Notes: a model not told the origin generated them from the letters alone. A stretch of DNA of 15,022 bases from Oscillospiraceae bacterium (GCA_017549325.1 JAFYVA010000109.1:1-15022), one strand, 5' to 3'. Counted from the first letter of the stretch, positions 1 to 7,057 are shown. A program made the numbers and translations.

Positions 1-350
1 ACCTTACGGAAGCTGATGTCGTGGGAAGGGCCAAGGCGGTCGCAGACCGTCTTGAAGGTGCCGGTGGGTGTCATTTCAAAAGTGGGGCAGCCGTAGATCA
101 CAGCGTCGCACTCCATAAATGCCTCGTCGAGAATATGGAAATCGTCTTTCAGCACGCAGTCGCCGCGCTTGCCCATAATCATACCGACGGTACAGGCAAT
201 GCAGCCGGTGCAGTCCTTGATGTCGAGATCATTGACGCGAATAAACTGCACTTCGTGACCGGCTTCTTTGCAGGCGTTAAGTGCGTGCTTGACCATAACT
301 TCGCAGTTGCTCATCTTGCGGCCAAAGGACAGGCCCAGAACTTTGCTCAT
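1..350 (-). CDS. Flavodoxin-family NAD(P)H-dependent FMN reductase, 3' end cut by the window edge
   Basis: The first 116 codons of a protein whose C-terminus lies outside the window. The N-terminus has a Rossmann-like strand followed by a phosphate-binding loop (SFGRKMSN, residues 8-15). A cysteine cluster follows (C47, C50, C53, C65, in a DCTGCIAC context), and then a GCPTFEMTPTG loop near 87-97 that in this family contacts FMN. These match flavodoxin-like reductases of about 180-220 residues, which pass electrons from NAD(P)H through FMN in the cytoplasm; the physiological acceptor is unknown. The ATG is preceded by TGGAGG at a good distance. The gene follows the ABC transporter operon on the same strand but is separated from it by a hairpin, so it is probably its own unit. 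The fold call is solid; substrate and role are not. Confidence 0.75.
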   Translation of the reverse strand, partial: MSKVLGLSFGRKMSNCEVMVKHALNACKEAGHEVQFIRVNDLDIKDCTGCIACTVGMIMGKRGDCVLKDDFHILDEAFMECDAVIYGCPTFEMTPTGTFKTVCDRLGPSHDISFRK

Positions 351-374
351 AGCTTTCAGCCTCCATTTCAGAAT

Positions 375-402
375 CTTATATTGCATTCAGCGCAAAAAAC
401 AA
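375..402 (-). promoter_or_regulatory. Possible sigma-70-type promoter of the flavodoxin-family gene
   Basis: On the minus strand TTGTTT and TATAAG are separated by 16 nt, about 25 nt upstream of the start codon. It lies between the hairpin that ends the ABC operon and the reductase gene, where a promoter is expected. The match is only moderate. Confidence 0.35.
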
Positions 403-437
403 AGCTTGCTTTCTCCGCTGAGTCCAATATAAGGAAA

Positions 438-464
438 GGGCGTGCGTGCATTGCACGCACGCCC
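438..464 (-). terminator. Rho-independent-like terminator after the ABC transporter operon
   Basis: A perfect 12-bp GC-rich stem (438-449 with 453-464) closes a 3-nt loop 26 nt after the binding-protein stop codon. On the minus strand it is followed by a pyrimidine-rich stretch (CTTTCCTTATATT) rather than a clean U run, so termination may be partial. It separates the importer from the downstream reductase gene. Confidence 0.7.
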
Positions 465-489
465 CATGAAAGTTTAAGTTGCGATCGGC

Positions 490-1530
490 TTATTTGAAGT
501 TCTCAGCGGTGACGGACTTGACAGTGCCGGTCTCCAGGAACTCGTCGATGGTGTCAGCGTACACGAAGGTAGCGCCGCCGACCTGCATGTGGCCAACGGG
601 GATGGTGCCGTCGGTGATGCCCACGATCATGTCACGCAGCTCGTTGGCAGTGTCCTGAACGGAGCCGGTCATGACGGTACCACGCAGGGGGTTGGTGCCC
701 TCGGTGGAAGCCTTGATCATGTCATAAACAGCGGTGTCGCCGTTGATGCAGAAGATACCCATGTCAGAGTAGTCGGTGACAGGGGAGTTGATGCCGGTGT
801 AGAAGTTGCTGATGCCCTGAGCCAGACCGTTGTGGGCGGACAGGAACAGCTTGATCTCGGGATTGGTGGTGTACAGGTTCTCCATCTTGGTCAGACCGGT
901 GGAAGCGTTCTCATCCTCGCACTCGATCTCGGTGACGGTACCGATCTTGGTGGAGTACTCAGCCATCTTCAGCAGCACGTCGCCCTGGACAACGCCGGTC
1001 TCAGCGGCGCGGCAGGTGAACACGGCCACGGGCAGGGAGCCGTCAGCGGCGTCAGCATAAGCCTCGTCAACCCACTTGGCAGCCAGCTTAGCGCAAGCCT
1101 CGGCCATAGCGGCATCCTCGGACACCATGACGACGTCATACTTGGCGGTGGGAGCCACGAAAGCGATGACCTTGATGCCGGCAGCCATAGCCTGATCGAT
1201 CACGCCGGCCATAGCCTCGGGAGCGACGGACCAGATAACCAGAACGTCAACGCCCATGGCGATGTAGTTCTCGGCAGCAGCGATCTGCGTGGGGGGATCG
1301 AAGTTACCACTGGTGTACTCAGCGTTCCAACCCTCGGCCTTCATGGTCTCGATGTAGGTGTTGGCCAGCATGTCAAAGAAGTCGCCGGGGCCGAAGCCAA
1401 CGAAAGCGACGGTCTTGGGCTCGTCAGCGGGAGCATCGGTACCAGCGTCGGCAGCGGGAGCCTTCTCGCCGCAGGCGACCAGAGCGAATGCCATAGCCAG
1501 AGCCAGCAGCAGAGCAATGATCTTTTTCAT
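490..1530 (-). CDS. Sugar ABC transporter substrate-binding lipoprotein (RbsB/periplasmic-binding-protein type)
   Basis: 346 residues. The N-terminus is a lipoprotein signal peptide: MKK, a hydrophobic core and the lipobox LVAC with C20 as the predicted lipidated cysteine, so the protein should be anchored outside the membrane. An Ala/Asp/Pro-rich linker follows, and then a two-lobe periplasmic-binding fold of the ribose/galactose type (VAFVGFGPGDFF near 42-53; VLVIW near 95-99; a SAHNGLAQG segment in the C-terminal half). It should capture a sugar or glycoside and deliver it to the permease and ATPase encoded upstream in the same operon. The start codon follows a strong TAGGAGGA site. It is the last gene of the operon, 75 nt after the permease, and its strongly biased codon use fits high expression. 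Given the neighbouring operon, the ligand may be an intact glycoside; that is inference. Confidence 0.92.
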   Translation of the reverse strand: MKKIIALLLALAMAFALVACGEKAPAADAGTDAPADEPKTVAFVGFGPGDFFDMLANTYIETMKAEGWNAEYTSGNFDPPTQIAAAENYIAMGVDVLVIWSVAPEAMAGVIDQAMAAGIKVIAFVAPTAKYDVVMVSEDAAMAEACAKLAAKWVDEAYADAADGSLPVAVFTCRAAETGVVQGDVLLKMAEYSTKIGTVTEIECEDENASTGLTKMENLYTTNPEIKLFLSAHNGLAQGISNFYTGINSPVTDYSDMGIFCINGDTAVYDMIKASTEGTNPLRGTVMTGSVQDTANELRDMIVGITDGTIPVGHMQVGGATFVYADTIDEFLETGTVKSVTAENFK

Positions 1531-1605
1531 TTTTGTTTCCTCCTAAAAAAATTTGGATACAGAATTTATAAATGACCCCGGTTTTACGGGAACACTTAAC
1601 AGAAG

Positions 1606-2592
1606 TTACATGGCCTTTGCGTTGCGGTTGGACAGGTACAGGCTCAGGAGCATCAGAGCGCCCTTGGCGATGTACTGGGGATAGGTGCCCAGACCCAGCA
1701 GCTGCATGCCGTTGGTCAGCACGCCCAGAACATAGACGGCCACGATGGCCTTCCACAGGGTACCCTCGCCGCCCTTCAGAGCGACACCGGCCAGCACACA
1801 GGCGGTGATGCCGGTGAACTCGATGCCGGAGCCGGTGGTGGCGTTGGCATAACCGTTACGGGCAGAGAAGAGGACGGCAGCGATGCCCACCAGGAGACCG
1901 GCAAAGGTAAAGGCCAGGATCTTGATCTTGCGGACATTGAGACCGGCCAGACGGGCGGCCTCGGGGTTATCGCCGGCGGCATAGACCTTACGGCCGATGC
2001 TGGTCTTGGCCATGATGATACCGGCGATGACGATCACCACAATGGCGATGACAATGTTCAGAGGCAGGAAGCCGAAGAGCTTACCCTGACCGATGTACAT
2101 ATAGGCGGTGGGCAGGTTATGGATGTTCTTCGAGTCGGTGATCAGGTAGGCAATACCCTGGAAGATGGCCATGGTGGCCAGCGTGATGATCATGGTGTGG
2201 CTCTTCAGAACCTGAGACATGATGCCATTGAAAGAACCCAGCAGCATGCACAGGATGATACCCAACACGATGGCAACGCCGATGGGCAGGACGCCGGTGG
2301 AGATAGCCTTGGCGATCAACACGGCGGCAACGGCCATCTGATAGCCGATGGACAGGTCGCAGCCACCGGAGACCATGATGATGAACACACCGGTGGTACA
2401 CACGGCGGTATGGACGTTCTGCACCAGAATGTTGGTCAGGTTGAGCTGGGTGAAGAACACATCGCTCATGATGCTAAAGAAGACAAGCAGCACGATCAGC
2501 AGGATCGGCATAGACAGATCCGACAGGATCTGGCCGAAGGACTTTTTCACCTTGGCCTCGGCAACAGGTTTCATCTGATTCTTTTCGTTCAT
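1606..2592 (-). CDS. Sugar ABC transporter permease (RbsC-type, BPD_transp_2 family)
   Basis: 328 residues from the chosen ATG. An N-terminal cytoplasmic tail of about 25 residues is followed by a series of hydrophobic helices (for example near 28-47, 62-75, 101-119, 133-150, 178-194, 226-243 and 282-300), as expected for RbsC-like permeases with 8-10 membrane spans. Diagnostic segments are SGGCDLS (75-81) and the cytoplasmic coupling loop around 199-219 (IGRKVYAAGDNPEAA), which docks on the ATPase. It forms the transmembrane channel of the importer. The ATG at 2592 is preferred over an in-frame TTG at 2610 because GAGGGGG sits just before it. That ribosome site overlaps the stop codon of the ATPase gene, leaving only 14 nt between the genes, which implies translational coupling. 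Confidence 0.93.
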   Translation of the reverse strand: MNEKNQMKPVAEAKVKKSFGQILSDLSMPILLIVLLVFFSIMSDVFFTQLNLTNILVQNVHTAVCTTGVFIIMVSGGCDLSIGYQMAVAAVLIAKAISTGVLPIGVAIVLGIILCMLLGSFNGIMSQVLKSHTMIITLATMAIFQGIAYLITDSKNIHNLPTAYMYIGQGKLFGFLPLNIVIAIVVIVIAGIIMAKTSIGRKVYAAGDNPEAARLAGLNVRKIKILAFTFAGLLVGIAAVLFSARNGYANATTGSGIEFTGITACVLAGVALKGGEGTLWKAIVAVYVLGVLTNGMQLLGLGTYPQYIAKGALMLLSLYLSNRNAKAM

Positions 2593-2606
2593 TCTATAGG
2601 TCCCCC

Positions 2607-4079
2607 TCAAAGTCCGGACGCCAGGGTCAGGATCGTTTCTTGCGAGAATTCGTCTTTATTCAGCACGCCGGCCTGATGACCGTCGTAGAGCACCACGATG
2701 CGCTCGGACATGCCCAGCAGCTCCTCCATATCGGAGGACACCATCAGGATGGACTTGCCCTGCTGCGTCAGGTCGATCATCATCTGATAGATCTCGGCGC
2801 GGGCGCCCACATCGATGCCGCGGGTAGGCTCGTCAAAGATCAGGATGTCGGGCAGTGCGGCCATAGCCTTGGCGATGACCACCTTCTGCTGGTTACCACC
2901 GGACAGGGACAGTGCCTGCTGGGTCATGGTGGGCGCCTTGATGCGCATCTTGCCCTTATACTCCTCGGCCTGTGCCATCTCGGCCTTCGTATCCACGAAG
3001 CCGCCGTGGCTCAGGGTGTCGATGTTGGAGATAGAGATGTTCCAGAACAGGGGCTTTTCAAGGAAACAGCCCTGATACTTGCGGTCCTCGGGGATGAGGC
3101 CGATACCGGCTTTCAAGCCATCGGCAGGGGAGTGGAAGTTCACTTCCGTGTCACCCAGATAGATGTGGCCGGAGGTCTTTTTGGCGGCGCCGTACAGCAG
3201 ATGCATCAGCTCGGTACGTCCGGCGCCCACCAGACCACCGAAACCAAGGATCTCGCCGCGGTGCAGCGTGATGTTGATATCGCTCAGGCCATTGCCGCAG
3301 AGGTTCTCGGTGCGCAGCACAACTTCGAGATTGCAGGACTTCTTATTGGGATAGCTTTCCGACAACTCGCGGCCAACCATGAGGCTGATAAGGTGCTGCT
3401 TGTTGGTCTCGGCCATATTGACGGTGGTGACATACTTGCCGTCACGCAGCACGCTGACACGGTCGCAGATCTCGGAGAGTTCTTCAAGACGGTGGGAGAT
3501 GTAGATGATGGTAACGCCCTGACTTTTCAGTTCGCGAATGATCTCAAACAGACGCTTCTGCTCTTCCACGGTGATGGAAGCGGTGGGCTCGTCCATGATG
3601 ACCAGCTTGGCGTTCTTCACCACGGCCTTGGCGATCTCGATGATCTGACGGTTGGCCATGGACAGCTCACGGATCAGCGCGCGGGGAGAGACATTGCAGC
3701 GGAAGCGATCCAGCAGCTCGCGGGTCTTGGCAGCACGCTCACGGTCATTGACGAACAGGCTCTTGCCCTCGTCGATGCCCATGAAGATGTTGTCCATGAC
3801 GGTCATGGCTTCCATCTGGACCATCTCCTGATAGACCACGGCGACACCCAGATTCAGTGCCTGTGCAGGCTCCAAATGGGGATAGCTGACACCGTCGATA
3901 CAGATCTCACCGGAGGTGGGATGAATGGCACCGGCGATGGTTTTGATAAAGGTGGATTTACCCGCACCGTTCTCGCCCACCAGTGCGTGTACCTCGCCCT
4001 CCTTAAAGGCGATGGAAACATCGTCGAGGGCTGTTACGCCGGGGTATATTTTCGTAATATGTTTCAGTTCCAGTTCCGT
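2607..4079 (-). CDS. Sugar ABC transporter dual ATP-binding protein (RbsA/MglA type), apparent ACG start
   Basis: 490 residues with two ABC domains in tandem. Domain 1 has a Walker A GENGAGKST (35-43), Q-loop YQEM (83-86), a signature-like LSMAN (139-143), Walker B LVIMDEP (159-165) and a switch histidine in ISHRLEE. Domain 2 has a degenerate Walker A GLVGAGRTE (about 282-289), a full LSGGNQQ signature (about 391-397) and DEPTRGID (416-423). This asymmetry is normal for RbsA-type proteins. It powers import through the adjacent permease. No ATG, GTG or TTG precedes the conserved N-terminus (ELELKHITKIYPGV): reading upstream from the Walker A motif, the frame stays open to a TGA at 4097-4095. 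AAGGGAGG ends 8 nt before an ACG at 4079-4077, exactly where family members start. A GTG at 3980 would cut into Walker A. Either ACG really initiates, or ATG was changed to ACG by mutation or base-call error. Confidence 0.9.
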   Translation of the reverse strand, partial: TELELKHITKIYPGVTALDDVSIAFKEGEVHALVGENGAGKSTFIKTIAGAIHPTSGEICIDGVSYPHLEPAQALNLGVAVVYQEMVQMEAMTVMDNIFMGIDEGKSLFVNDRERAAKTRELLDRFRCNVSPRALIRELSMANRQIIEIAKAVVKNAKLVIMDEPTASITVEEQKRLFEIIRELKSQGVTIIYISHRLEELSEICDRVSVLRDGKYVTTVNMAETNKQHLISLMVGRELSESYPNKKSCNLEVVLRTENLCGNGLSDINITLHRGEILGFGGLVGAGRTELMHLLYGAAKKTSGHIYLGDTEVNFHSPADGLKAGIGLIPEDRKYQGCFLEKPLFWNISISNIDTLSHGGFVDTKAEMAQAEEYKGKMRIKAPTMTQQALSLSGGNQQKVVIAKAMAALPDILIFDEPTRGIDVGARAEIYQMMIDLTQQGKSILMVSSDMEELLGMSERIVVLYDGHQAGVLNKDEFSQETILTLASGL

Positions 4080-4095
4080 AGAAAACGCCTCCCTT
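4080..4095 (-). promoter_or_regulatory. Ribosome binding site that fixes the ATPase start at ACG
   Basis: The minus strand reads AAGGGAGG, ending 8 nt before the ACG codon at 4079. Its strength and spacing match the ribosome sites of neighbouring genes, which argues that translation begins here rather than at the internal GTG at 3980. Confidence 0.7.
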
Positions 4096-4148
4096 CAGCG
4101 TGCCTGAAAAGATTTTCTGCAAACAAAGCCCTCTACAGTCCTATTAAA

Positions 4149-4177
4149 ATTATATAGTCTACAGGCAATGTAAGCAT
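4149..4177 (-). promoter_or_regulatory. Promoter of the ABC transporter operon, good -10 and poor -35
   Basis: The minus strand has a perfect TATAAT at 4154-4149. At the -35 position, 17 nt upstream, stands ATGCTT, a very poor match to TTGACA. This pattern is typical of activator-dependent promoters. The -35 position lies inside one copy of an 11-bp direct repeat (4171-4181). Predicted start of transcription is near 4142, giving a leader of about 60 nt before the ATPase gene. Confidence 0.5.
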
Positions 4178-4205
4178 ATCGATTCCATTATGTATAAGCC
4201 TATCG
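4171..4205 (-). promoter_or_regulatory. Two direct repeats overlapping the ABC promoter -35, candidate AraC-type activator site
   Basis: TAAGCATATCG (4171-4181) and TAAGCCTATCG (4195-4205) are identical at 10 of 11 positions, with starts 24 bp apart, slightly more than two DNA turns. AraC-family proteins commonly bind direct half-sites about two turns apart, with the promoter-proximal one touching the -35. The divergent gene encodes an AraC-type regulator, so it is the obvious candidate. Binding is inferred. Confidence 0.45.
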
Positions 4206-4305
4206 GGTTTGCCGTTGTTCTTCTACGGATTATTTGTATCTTTTTTTTGCGAAAATTTGAGTTTGTTGTAAATTTAACAGCAAACTATTGCGCTCTCTTT
4301 CGAAC

Positions 4306-4336
4306 AGTGCAAAAAAACGGATTGATTTTTTGCACT
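4306..4336. promoter_or_regulatory. 11-bp inverted repeat over the regulator promoter, candidate operator
   Basis: AGTGCAAAAAA (4306-4316) and its exact complement TTTTTTGCACT (4326-4336) are separated by 9 nt. The right arm covers the -35/spacer region of the promoter assigned to the regulator gene. The right arm plus part of the spacer, read on the minus strand, recurs as an identical 16-mer downstream of the regulator gene at 6845-6860. It could be an operator for autoregulation or for the ABC operon. As RNA it would be a weak A/U hairpin upstream of the expected transcription start. Confidence 0.45.
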
Positions 4337-4350
4337 ATGGATGATACTAT
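4322..4350 (+). promoter_or_regulatory. Promoter of the AraC-GH39-like regulator gene
   Basis: TTGATT (4322-4327) and TACTAT (4345-4350) are separated by 17 nt, a reasonable sigma-70-type promoter about 30 nt before the start codon. The inverted repeat at 4306-4336 overlaps it, so the gene may control its own expression. Confidence 0.5.
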
Positions 4351-4379
4351 ATAAAAAACTCAACGGGAGGTGACAAATT

Positions 4380-6809
4380 ATGGCCTATATCTCCACCAAT
4401 CCACCCATCCGTGACATCAGTATTATGTCGGTACAGGGCTGTGTGAGCCGTATGTGGCACAACGCCTGTTTTTTGATGATGCTCAACGGAGAGGTGCAGG
4501 TTCGTATAGGCGGCCACGCCACATATCTCAATGACAACGGGATCATGCTGGTGGAGCCCGATGTGCCCTTTGAGGTGACCGGACACGGAAGCAATCTGTT
4601 GATGATCATCCGCGTTGACTATGACTTCTTCCTGCAGGGAAAGCACGAGCGATTGGGTACGCTTGTGTGTAACAGTGCAGAGGATGATACACGGGATTAT
4701 TCTCTGTTGCGTCAGATGCTGTCCCATCTTGCGCTGACATATTATGAAAATTCCGAATGTAAAGAGCTTCGTCAGCTGGAACTGTGCTATGCGCTGCTCT
4801 ACTACCTCAATACCACGCACTATGTCACCGGTGTATCGAAAAACTACGACAGGGGAGACGGCGAGAGTCGCGGTCAGAGCATTATCGCCTACATTGAGAG
4901 CAACTATATGCAGGATATCCGGCTCGATGATCTGTCTGAGGCGACATTCCTGTCCCCGTCGTATCTGTCGCGCCTGTTCAAGAAATTAACCGGCTCGAAC
5001 TTCAAGGCCTATCTGGAGAAGGTGCGTCTGCGTCATGCCGTGGAGGAGATGCGCACGACCAACCAGACCATTACCACCATCGCCTATAACAACGGTTTTC
5101 CCAATGTCAGCGCACTCAGCGGCGCGATCCGGAAAACATACGATATGTCACCCAATGAATTCCGCCGTACCTTAAAGGAACAAGTGCCGGAAATCATAGA
5201 GGCACCGCCCTTCCATGAGGTGGAGTATCAGACGGTACGGAAGAATTTGGAAAATCTGGCAGGCCCGGAACCCCTCAAGGCGCTGGGCATGTATCGTTTC
5301 CCGGATCAGATGGAATATTTGGTGGAGGATGTTTCGGAATTCCGGCCTATTAAGCCCATCTGGAAACAGATGATCAATCTCGGTACGCTGGCAAGCTTGT
5401 CCAATATCAACACAAAATCCCACCTCATCATGCTGCAGGAGGAGATCGGTTTCCGGTATGCCCGTATTGAGGGCGTTCTGACTGAGGAATCTATGCCCAT
5501 CCTGCCTAACGGGCAGTATAACTTCTCCCAGTTTGACCGCGCCATTGAATTGCTTTTGTCTCTTAAGCTGACACCGTTCCTTGATCTGTCCTTCAAGGGA
5601 GATTATGTGCTGCTCAACCGCTCGGAAGTGCTCTACCGCGGCGATCGCCCCCGTGTTCCTGCCTCGGAGCGTGAGTTCCGGGAGAAAGTCTCGGCGCTGA
5701 TCCGACACTGTATCAACACATTTGGTGCCGGTGAAGTTGAGCGCTGGGGTGTTGAGATCTGCGCACTGCACGATGAGACGCTGAATTTTATCGAGACGCC
5801 GGAAGATTTTACCCGTCGGTTCTGTGATGTCTACCGCATGATCAAGTCGTGGCTGCCCAATATGCTGGTAGGAGGCCCGGAGCACAATATCGCCGTGGAT
5901 TACGCGTTTTTGCAGGATGTTTTGGTTCTGCTGCAGCAGGAGAATATCACGCCCGACTTCCTCTCTCTTTGCGCAGTTCCCTACGAGCCAACGCAGGGGT
6001 TGGATAAAAGCATTCCCTTTGTGCTCTCTGCGCGGGCAGACTATATCAGCGACCGTGTCCGTGATTTGAGAGGATTGCTGGACAACAGCTGTTTCTATGC
6101 CGATGTGCCCATCTGGATCACGGCCTTTTCTCAGGATATCCGTACCCGCAATCACGTCAACGATTCGGCGTACCAGGCGACGTTCATTGTCAAAAATACG
6201 ATGGATCTCATCGGCATGGTGGATCTTATCGGCTATTGGCAGCTCTCCGATGTGGACAGCGAGTACATCGATACCACCCGTATTCTCTTTGGCGGTACCG
6301 GAATCATATCGAAGGACGGTTTGAAAAAGCCGGGATTTTCTGCACTCAAGCGTCTTGGCAATCTCAACACCCTTATGATCCGGAAAGAGGGTAACATGCT
6401 GTTGACGACCAACGCCATCAACACCTACAACATTGTGCTGTACAACTACGCACACTTTCATGATCTGTACTGCCTGACAACGGGTGAGGGTGTGACGCAC
6501 GACAACGTCTATACCGTGTTTGCCGACGCTGCGACCAAGGATATCTGCATCCGACTCAACGGTCTGGAGAAGGGGCGCTACAAGGTCATTATCACCACGC
6601 TTAACCGAGAAAACGGCAGCCTTTTCGATGAGTGGCTTCGCTACGGTATTATCGATGGGCTGCAGCCCCATGACATTCGCTATCTTCAGGACATCGTTCA
6701 TCCCCAACGGGCAGTGCGCTACCATGAATGCAGTGACGGATCTCTGCACCTGACCATGCAAATGCTGCCACATGAGGTGAAATTCCTCCTGATTCTGCGT
6801 GAAATGTAA
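4380..6809 (+). CDS. AraC-family regulator fused to a GH39-like (apparently inactive) sensor domain
   Basis: 809 residues. Residues about 25-90 resemble the cupin-like ligand-binding fold of AraC regulators. Residues about 165-268 are a typical double HTH of AraC/XylS type (IRLDDLSEATFLSPSYLSRLFKK, then AYNNGFPNVSALSGAIRKTY and MSPNEFR). Residues about 331-665 align with the TIM barrel of glycoside hydrolase family 39, and about 665-809 with its C-terminal beta-rich domain. The acid/base motif, normally WNEP, reads C461-A-L463-H; the nucleophile motif, normally TEW/TEF, reads T581-A582-F. Both catalytic glutamates are therefore replaced, and the barrel probably binds rather than cleaves its sugar. 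GGGAGGTGA precedes the ATG. It lies between the ABC importer (divergent) and the glycoside operon (downstream, same strand) and most likely controls both in response to the imported compound or a product. The fold assignment is firm; the ligand is unknown. Confidence 0.85.
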   Translation: MAYISTNPPIRDISIMSVQGCVSRMWHNACFLMMLNGEVQVRIGGHATYLNDNGIMLVEPDVPFEVTGHGSNLLMIIRVDYDFFLQGKHERLGTLVCNSAEDDTRDYSLLRQMLSHLALTYYENSECKELRQLELCYALLYYLNTTHYVTGVSKNYDRGDGESRGQSIIAYIESNYMQDIRLDDLSEATFLSPSYLSRLFKKLTGSNFKAYLEKVRLRHAVEEMRTTNQTITTIAYNNGFPNVSALSGAIRKTYDMSPNEFRRTLKEQVPEIIEAPPFHEVEYQTVRKNLENLAGPEPLKALGMYRFPDQMEYLVEDVSEFRPIKPIWKQMINLGTLASLSNINTKSHLIMLQEEIGFRYARIEGVLTEESMPILPNGQYNFSQFDRAIELLLSLKLTPFLDLSFKGDYVLLNRSEVLYRGDRPRVPASEREFREKVSALIRHCINTFGAGEVERWGVEICALHDETLNFIETPEDFTRRFCDVYRMIKSWLPNMLVGGPEHNIAVDYAFLQDVLVLLQQENITPDFLSLCAVPYEPTQGLDKSIPFVLSARADYISDRVRDLRGLLDNSCFYADVPIWITAFSQDIRTRNHVNDSAYQATFIVKNTMDLIGMVDLIGYWQLSDVDSEYIDTTRILFGGTGIISKDGLKKPGFSALKRLGNLNTLMIRKEGNMLLTTNAINTYNIVLYNYAHFHDLYCLTTGEGVTHDNVYTVFADAATKDICIRLNGLEKGRYKVIITTLNRENGSLFDEWLRYGIIDGLQPHDIRYLQDIVHPQRAVRYHECSDGSLHLTMQMLPHEVKFLLILREM

Positions 6810-6819
6810 ACACAAAACG

Positions 6820-6869
6820 AAAAAATAAGATTGATTGATGCTTTGTGCAAAAAATCAATCTTATTTTTT
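6820..6869 (+). terminator. A/T-rich terminator hairpin after the regulator gene
   Basis: A perfect 17-bp stem (6820-6836 with 6853-6869) encloses a 16-nt loop 10 nt after the stop codon. Its 3' arm ends in TTTTTT and is followed by GTCTTTTTT, which serves as a U-tract on the plus strand. It should separate the regulator transcript from the glycoside operon. The loop and 3' arm contain the 16-mer shared with the divergent promoter (6845-6860), so the element may have a second role. Confidence 0.7.
6845..6860 (+). promoter_or_regulatory. Copy of the shared 16-mer GTGCAAAAAATCAATC
   Basis: This 16-mer is identical to the minus-strand sequence at 4335-4320 in the regulator promoter region. A related GTGCACAAATTCGGAT lies at 6930-6945. 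Its presence on both sides of the regulator gene, upstream of both candidate target operons, suggests a binding site for the regulator. It lies inside a terminator-like hairpin, so conservation for RNA structure is an alternative. Confidence 0.4.
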
Positions 6870-6929
6870 GTCTTTTTTGAGGGTATATTTTCTTTCTGAC
6901 AGAGGCGGTAGGATTTTTAAACAAAAACT

Positions 6930-6977
6930 GTGCACAAATTCGGATGCTGAACAAGGACCGAGGTGGTAAGGTAAACT
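6930..6977 (+). promoter_or_regulatory. Candidate promoter and activator site of the glycoside operon
   Basis: GTGCACAAATTCGGATG (6930-6946) resembles the left arm and spacer of the 4306 element (GTGCAAAAAAACGGATTG). Immediately after it are a weak -35 (TGAACA, 6948-6953) and, 18 nt on, a weak -10 (TAAACT, 6972-6977). A poor promoter directly next to a possible activator site fits inducible control. The next 80 nt (6978-7057) form an untranslated leader with a small dyad (6992-6998 with 7008-7014). Neither promoter hexamer is strong, so this is tentative. Confidence 0.3.
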
Positions 6978-6991
6978 CAGTAAATTAGGCG

Positions 6992-7014
6992 CAGCAGCGA
7001 ATATTCGGCTGCTG
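6992..7014 (+). repeat. Short dyad in the leader of the glycoside operon
   Basis: CAGCAGC and GCTGCTG form a 7-bp stem around a 9-nt segment that is itself mostly palindromic (GAATATTC). It sits about 45 nt before the first start codon. It could be an operator or a small mRNA hairpin; it is too small to call a riboswitch. Confidence 0.4.
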
Positions 7015-7057
7015 TGGCGCGGAAAAGTCAAAATATTTCATTTGGAGGTATATATCC

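Noticed and set aside
589..1575. Plus-strand frame opposite the binding-protein gene
   Set aside because: It is Gly/Asp/His-rich and without motifs; it is the complement of a highly codon-biased lipoprotein gene.
3978..3980. GTG as start of the ABC ATPase
   Set aside because: It would begin one residue before the Walker A glycine, deleting the conserved N-terminal strand, and has no ribosome site.
2640..4157. Long plus-strand open frame opposite the ABC ATPase
   Set aside because: It is antisense to a clear ATPase gene, has no ribosome site or recognisable motif, and its His/Gln/Asp-rich product is typical of a complementary frame of a GC-biased gene.
5172..6815. Long minus-strand open frame opposite the regulator gene
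   Set aside because: It covers the GH39-like domain in antisense, shows no domain, and the sense frame aligns well with known families.
6804..6818. Possible CcpA (cre) site at the end of the regulator gene
   Set aside because: The central CG of the cre consensus is missing, and the position is at a stop codon before a terminator.
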